Positions 59,340-64,000 of a DNA stretch of 64,000 nucleotides are shown here, one piece after another. A program made the translations under genes and the position numbers. A model generated the notes under the pieces. It ran no database searches. It saw nothing but the letters and a program-made list of their open reading frames with translations, and was not told the DNA's origin. Positions within the stretch are counted from its first letter, which is position 1. Every line of letters begins with the position of its first letter. The stretch covers positions 36,984,338 to 37,048,337 of the forward strand of contig OX457061.1 in assembly GCA_949752795.1 (NCBI GenBank), given 5' to 3'. This DNA comes from Hyperoodon ampullatus (lineage: Eukaryota > Chordata > Mammalia > Artiodactyla > Ziphiidae).

Positions 59340-60840
59340 ATATCTAAATGACTAATACCACACCCAACAAACGTATGAAAAGATGCTTAACCTCAATGGT
59401 CATCAGGGAATGCAAGTTGAAACCTCAATGAAATACAAACATATTAAAAGGGCTGACAATATCAAGTTTTGATAAGAATGTGAAGTGACAGAACTATTAT
59501 ATGTTGCTAGTGGGAGTGTAAATTGGTACAACTGATTCAATATACTAAAGTTGAATATATAAATATCCTAGGATCTCTTTTATTCTATTCCTATGCATAC
59601 ACTCAAGAGATTGCCTGCTATGTGCACCTATACATATGAGAATGTTCTCAGCAGCATTATTTCTAGTAACCAAACTGGAAACAATCAAATGTCAACTATA
59701 GAATGAACATATCTTTGTAAATTCATTCAATGATTTACAGTAAGGAGAATGAACTACTGCTCTACACAATAACATACAAAAATCTCACACTAAGAAACCC
59801 ATCACAAAATAATACATACTACATTGTTGCATTTACATAGAGTTCAAAAAGTAGTCAAAACTAAATTATATATCTAAACTATGTATCTACTTGCAAAAGA
59901 TGAAAATTGGACCCCTTTCTCACACCATATGCCAAAATTAACTCAAGAAGGGTGTATACGTAAATGTAAAACTATAAAACTCTTAAAAGGAAACATAAAA
60001 GTAAATCTTTGTGGCTTTGGGTTAGGAAATGGTTCCTTGGTAACAAAAGCACAAGTGACAACAGAAAAAAAAATAGATTAATAAAAATAAATTAGACTTC
60101 ATAAAAAATAAAAACTTTTGTACTTCAAAGGACACCATCAAGAAAATGAAAAGACAAGCCAGAAAATGGGAGAAAATATTTGCAAATCTATTATCTGACG
60201 AGGGACTGGTACCCAGAACGTAATCTCTTATAACTCAATAATAAAAAGACAAAATAATGCAATTTAAAAATAGGCAAAGGATCTGAACAGACATTTCTCC
60301 AAGAAAATATACAGACAATAATCACATGAAAAGATGCACAACATCATGAGTCACTAAGGAAATGCAAATCAAAACCACAGAGATCACTTCAAATAAAAAT
60401 TAAGACCATGACATCACCACATACTTATCAGAACAGTTAAAAAATAGTGACAATGCCAAATGCAGGTGAGGGATGTGGAAGAAACTGGATGTCTCATACA
60501 CTGTTGAAACGAATGTAAAATGGTACAGCCACTCTGAAAAGTTTGGTGGTTTCTTAAAAAACTAAACATAAAGAGCAATCTCAAAAAGATCACATGCTCA
60601 ACACAAAAACTCACATGTTCTATGATTTCATTTATATAACTCTCTCAAAATGACAAAATTATAAAGATGGAAAACCGACTAGTAGTTGCCAGGGGGCAGA
60701 GAAGCTTGAGAGAGATAGTATGATTATAAAAGTACCATGAGGGAGATCTTTGCAGTGATGGATTAGTTCTGTGGTGAGAATTACATGAACCTACACATGC
60801 AATAAAATGAAACAAAACTATACACAGGCATTGTATCAAT
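59340..60840 (+). mobile_element. L1M 3' regions (at least two overlapping pieces)
   Basis: 59340-59870 runs through 'agcagcattatttctagtaa'. At 59880 the text goes back to an earlier part of the L1 ('aaaagatgaaaattggaccc'), then repeats 'ctccaagaaaatatacagac' and 'gatgtggaagaaactggatg'. So there are two separate L1M insertions. Confidence 0.75.
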
Positions 60841-60857
60841 GTCAATGCCCTTGTTTT

Positions 60858-61991
60858 TTGTTGTTGCTTTCTTTAAATAATTTATTTTATTTATTATTAT
60901 TTTTTAACATCTTTATTGGAGTATAATTGCTTTACAATGGTGTGTTAGTTTCTGCTCTATAACAAAGTGAATCAGCTATACATATATATATATATATCCC
61001 CATATCTCTTCCCTCTTTCGTCTCCCTCCCACCCTCCCTATCCCACCGTGTTGTTGTTGTTTTGGTTTTTTTTCCCCAGAAAGAGCATCTTTACTAAACA
61101 ACAGGAAACAAAATGTGCCAGGAACCTGACCAAACACACAAAGCAGCGGGTGAGACTCCTCATAGGAAAGAATGACTCCCAATGGAACATAAATAGATCC
61201 CCTCGAAGTAAATATATTTCGCATGAGTGTGTACATCCATATGTAATATATAGAAAGAAATTTGGTTTCTACCACGAGAAGTTACTCAGCAATAATAAAT
61301 CAACATCTCACCTGAGGCCGGGAAGTGAGGGCGCTGCAGCCACGTTATAAACCGAGGCGCACCTCATGCCCGCACACACCTCCCCTCTGTGCGTAAAAAA
61401 GTGAGCCAGGGAAAGGCAGGTGGCCGTGTGGCTGCGGAGCCCATCCTGCAGAGCCCACGAGCCGGATGCAGCAGGGAGGCAAATGCCAGGCCGCGCCTGC
61501 CTGGAAGGCCGTGTCGGCTCTGGGGTGAACGGCAGCGCTCAGGACCCCAGCAAAAGCACGACAGCGTGCCTGGTTTCCAACTGCGAGCCTGCCTCTGGGG
61601 TCCACCCAAGGCCCTCCAGATCTGTGTAGTTTGGCCAGTGGGGCTTCTCCTCGGATCGAATGGCTTTTGGAAGGCGAGTAGAGTTTCTAGACCCACCAGG
61701 GCTCAGCCCACATACACACGTGCACACGCCCACACACACACGTGCTTCAATGGAAGTCAGCAAGTTGCAAACAAGTATTCTACAGGGGCGTGCTCAAATA
61801 GTGCCTGCTTCCGAGTCAGTTTTGTCAACTGCATTCTGAGTTGTCCCCATGCCAAAGTGGATTTGTTCAAAAGGTACGAGTTGCTGGAGGCTACAGAGAC
61901 ACAAGATGTGTTACACACCGGGGGGTGCAACCCTCTCAGGGCTTGGCACAGTGTTTAGTAAGAAAACAAACAGAAGAAATGCACGGGAACC
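60858..61991 (-). mobile_element. Chimeric retroinsertion: mRNA 3'UTR copy joined to a truncated L1
   Basis: Read on the minus strand: 61991-61077 is a GC-rich non-repeat sequence ending with AGTAAA (61090-61095), then an A-rich tract at 61048-61076. A 5'-truncated L1 3' end (61047-60886) with its own A-rich tail follows directly. A TSD caatgccctt-G/A-tttt flanks the whole (60843-60857 and 61992-62006); no TSD lies between the two parts. In insertion orientation the TSD begins AAAA, which fits L1 endonuclease cutting. The source gene of the mRNA part was not recognised. Confidence 0.75.
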
Positions 61992-61999
61992 CAATGCCC

Positions 62000-62125
62000 T
62001 TATTTTGATAGTTTAAGTATGTAAGAGGTAACGATTAGGGGAAACTGTGAAAGGTACACAAGACCTCTCTGTAGTACCTTTACAGCTTGCTGTGAATCTC
62101 TAATTTTTTTCAAAATAAAAAGTTA
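62000..62125 (+). repeat. End of old LINE-like repeat
   Basis: 'caaaataaaaagtt' preceded by 'ctctaatttttttc' matches the ends of the elements at 10560-12220. Confidence 0.5.
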
Positions 62126-62689
62126 AGAACAAAACAAAACACAACTATGAAGAGAGAACATCATTCTGAGCCAGAGGCTTCCTACTGACTTGAAAGACTT
62201 GTTGCCAGCCTAGAATAGTCATTACCATCATCACTGTGTTCAACCCTCAAGAGTGGATAAGACAAGACTGGTCAAGCTGTCAATTACCACAGCTCATTCT
62301 CAGAGCTCATCCTTCACACTCTCCTTCTATACAATGGTGGTCTAGAAGGAGAAGGTGTCCCTTCAAAAACAAGCAACATTCAAAGAACAACCACAGGAGT
62401 TCCTTATGGGAATCTATACATAAGGAAAAGGAAGGAATCCGAAGATAGCATACAACAGAAAAATGACACAACTTTATGTTATGAGTAAATGGTTCTTTGT
62501 AAAATGAAAAAAGTTTTTAGGAAAATATTATAGCCTCTCCTAAACAAAATACAAAGGGATACAAGAGAGAAATGAGTTACTCATGGTTCTTTCTGTTTCT
62601 ATCTCATTCAATAAACTCTGTTACCTAATTTCCTAACAAATAAATCTCCAATCAACTATTAAAGTGAAATTATTCCTTGTTGCTTATTG

Positions 62690-62900
62690 AATCAAGTCTA
62701 AATGTATTGTGATGGTGATTAAAAGCTCCTTCTAATCTGGACCTCCTACTCACAATAACACTCCTGTCTTCTAATTTTCCCCAAATACATCATCTTTATT
62801 TCTGCTACTTTTTATGCTATTCTCCTGCCTCAAACACTATCTCTTCACAACGTATCCAGTCCTACCTATTGGTCAGAGATAATTAATACTACATCTGGAA
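62690..62900 (+). repeat. L2-like fragment
   Basis: 'ctccttctaatctggacctc', 'tgctattctcctgcctcaaa' and 'cagtcctacctattgg' follow the LINE2 order. Confidence 0.55.
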
Positions 62901-63144
62901 AATTTTTCAACCCCAAAGTGAAGAGATTGACCTGAATTTTGATTGTCTTTCAACATTAAAATGTGCAAGATCCTAGGTTTTAGTACACTTCACGTAATAT
63001 ATTCTTCCTATGTATATAACTATCAATATCACACATTTTGTCAAATAGGTACACAGTTTTTTCCCAGCTACTTTGAGGTCTATTATTGTGCTTTATACTT
63101 TATTATATTCCCCCATGCCCTATAGCATAGTGTCAGGTACAATA

Positions 63145-63305
63145 TAATGGTTTTCTGCCTTGGCTATAGACTAAAATCACATATCCAAGTTTAAAATAAA
63201 TACTATATACCAGGTCCTACCCCAGAGATTCTTAATCAGTAGCTCTAGGCTGAGGTTTGACCACCTGTATTTCCAAAGCTCTAACGTGTAGCCAACTGAG
63301 AACTA
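63145..63305 (+). mobile_element. Old hAT-like short DNA transposon
   Basis: 'ggttttctgccttggctata', 'cccagagattcttaatcagt', 'gccaactgagaactact' recall a short mammalian hAT repeat. Confidence 0.5.
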
Positions 63306-63339
63306 CTATAAACAGATGCTGTAATGAACACAGAAGCAT

Positions 63340-63560
63340 AATAGTATAGCAGTTTAAAATGTAGTCTTCTGGAGCAGACCAGATCTAGGTTTGAAAATGC
63401 TACACAAACTTACCTTTATATGATACTACATATTAGTTAACCTCTCTAAGGCTCAGGTTGTTCACCTGCAAAATGAGGGTCATAATGGTACCCATACTCA
63501 TAGGTTGCTCCGAGGATTAATATTTCTAATATACACACCTCTCATTAAACAGTGGCAAAT
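63340..63560 (+). repeat. MIR
   Basis: 'taacctctctaaggctcagg', 'cacctgcaaaatgagggtca', 'taggttgctccgaggattaa' are in MIR order. Confidence 0.75.
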
Positions 63561-64000
63561 AAATACTAATGATTCATTACTCAATCCTCTTCAAAAGCTA
63601 TATATGCCAATAGTTATATGTATGCAATGTAATTAGTACTGAACAGCAATCTCCTAAATGTGAAAGATATTCTTTCAATAAAGGAAACTTTCTAAAGTTT
63701 TAGAAAGAAACAAACTTTTTGATACTAACAAAAAGGAAATTTCCTTCTGTCAGATGAATTGATAAAAGACTGGATTTTAATAAAATCAAAATGTACAGGA
63801 TTGCAAAGGAGATTTAATAAAGTCCCATTTATGATTAACCTTTGAGAATGAGAAAGAATAAAGCATGTGGGCATTAGAACTTTTCCTGCAGAACACTGAT
63901 GATATTTGTTTATAGAGAAAAAGGAGGTCAAATTTTTCTCTATAACCATCCTCATTTAAGCATCTTTGCATACTTATCCAATTATCTCAGGAAAAGATCT

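Larger units (their letters stand above)
55951..64000 (-). other. PTBP3: PTBP3 intron 1 (partial)
   Basis: No exon was recognised between the exon 2 acceptor and the window end. I looked for an upstream exon coding the MDG...GLK start and did not find it. The intron holds CHR SINEs (56391, 56891, 57341, 58126), L1M pieces (58440-60840), a chimeric retroinsertion (60858-61991), an L2 piece (62690-62900), an old hAT-like repeat (63145-63305) and a MIR (63340-63560). I saw nothing specific in 57460-58125, 62130-62690 or 63560-64000. Confidence 0.85.

Noticed and set aside
61310..61660. CpG-island promoter for PTBP3
   Set aside because: The region is inside an insertion bounded by a TSD and contains no PTBP3 first-exon sequence.
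61389..61958. 189-codon open frame in GC-rich sequence
   Set aside because: It lies antisense to the retrocopied 3'UTR. GC-rich sequence gives long chance frames, and no domain is visible.

Overview
The window is mammalian nuclear DNA, almost certainly from a cetacean (dolphin or whale). It is AT-rich and intronic in texture, and it carries about two dozen tRNA-derived SINEs of the CHR type, many with readable target-site duplications (TSDs). CHR SINEs are characteristic of whales, dolphins and hippos. Old mammalian repeats (L1M, L2, MIR, CR1/L3, MER2, MER5A) fill much of the rest.

One gene is recognisable: PTBP3 (ROD1), the third polypyrimidine-tract-binding protein paralogue, transcribed on the minus strand. 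Seven consecutive internal exons are present, all with GT-AG sites and matching phases: exon 2 (55866-55950), exon 3 (40428-40597), exon 4 (37895-38041), exon 5 (29889-30053), exon 6 (18170-18280), exon 7 (16510-16678) and exon 8 (2294-2371). Exon numbers follow the PTBP1 scheme. They encode one open frame of about 275 residues: the N-terminal nuclear-localisation region, RRM1, RRM2 and the start of the RRM2-RRM3 linker. Exon 1 lies above 64000 and exons 9 onward lie below 1. No promoter, CpG island or 3' end of the gene is in the window.

Layout in transcription order (high to low coordinates). Intron 1 (55951-64000, partial) holds L1M pieces, SINEs and an unusual retroinsertion at 60858-61991. 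Intron 2 (40598-55865) is SINE-rich, with two fragments of one L1/HAL1-like family and a MER5A that was itself invaded. Introns 3 and 4 are comparatively quiet, although a 1.5-kb LINE-like repeat with a degenerate tandem head lies at 30380-31960. Intron 5 (18281-29888) has an L2, an L1M, a composite SINE and a three-SINE cluster. Intron 6 is short and contains a CR1/L3 remnant. Intron 7 (2372-16509) holds a long antisense L1M, a MER2 and a nearly full-length decayed mariner transposon with a nested SINE. Intron 8 (1-2293) is partial.

I found no novel gene system. The observations most worth following are the tandem donor sites and frame-breaking length of PTBP3 exon 2, the apparent mRNA-3'UTR/L1 chimera sharing a single TSD, the decayed mariner with all three catalytic Asp codons still readable, the composite SINE between one TSD pair, and two near-identical SINEs from one subfamily 3.5 kb apart.
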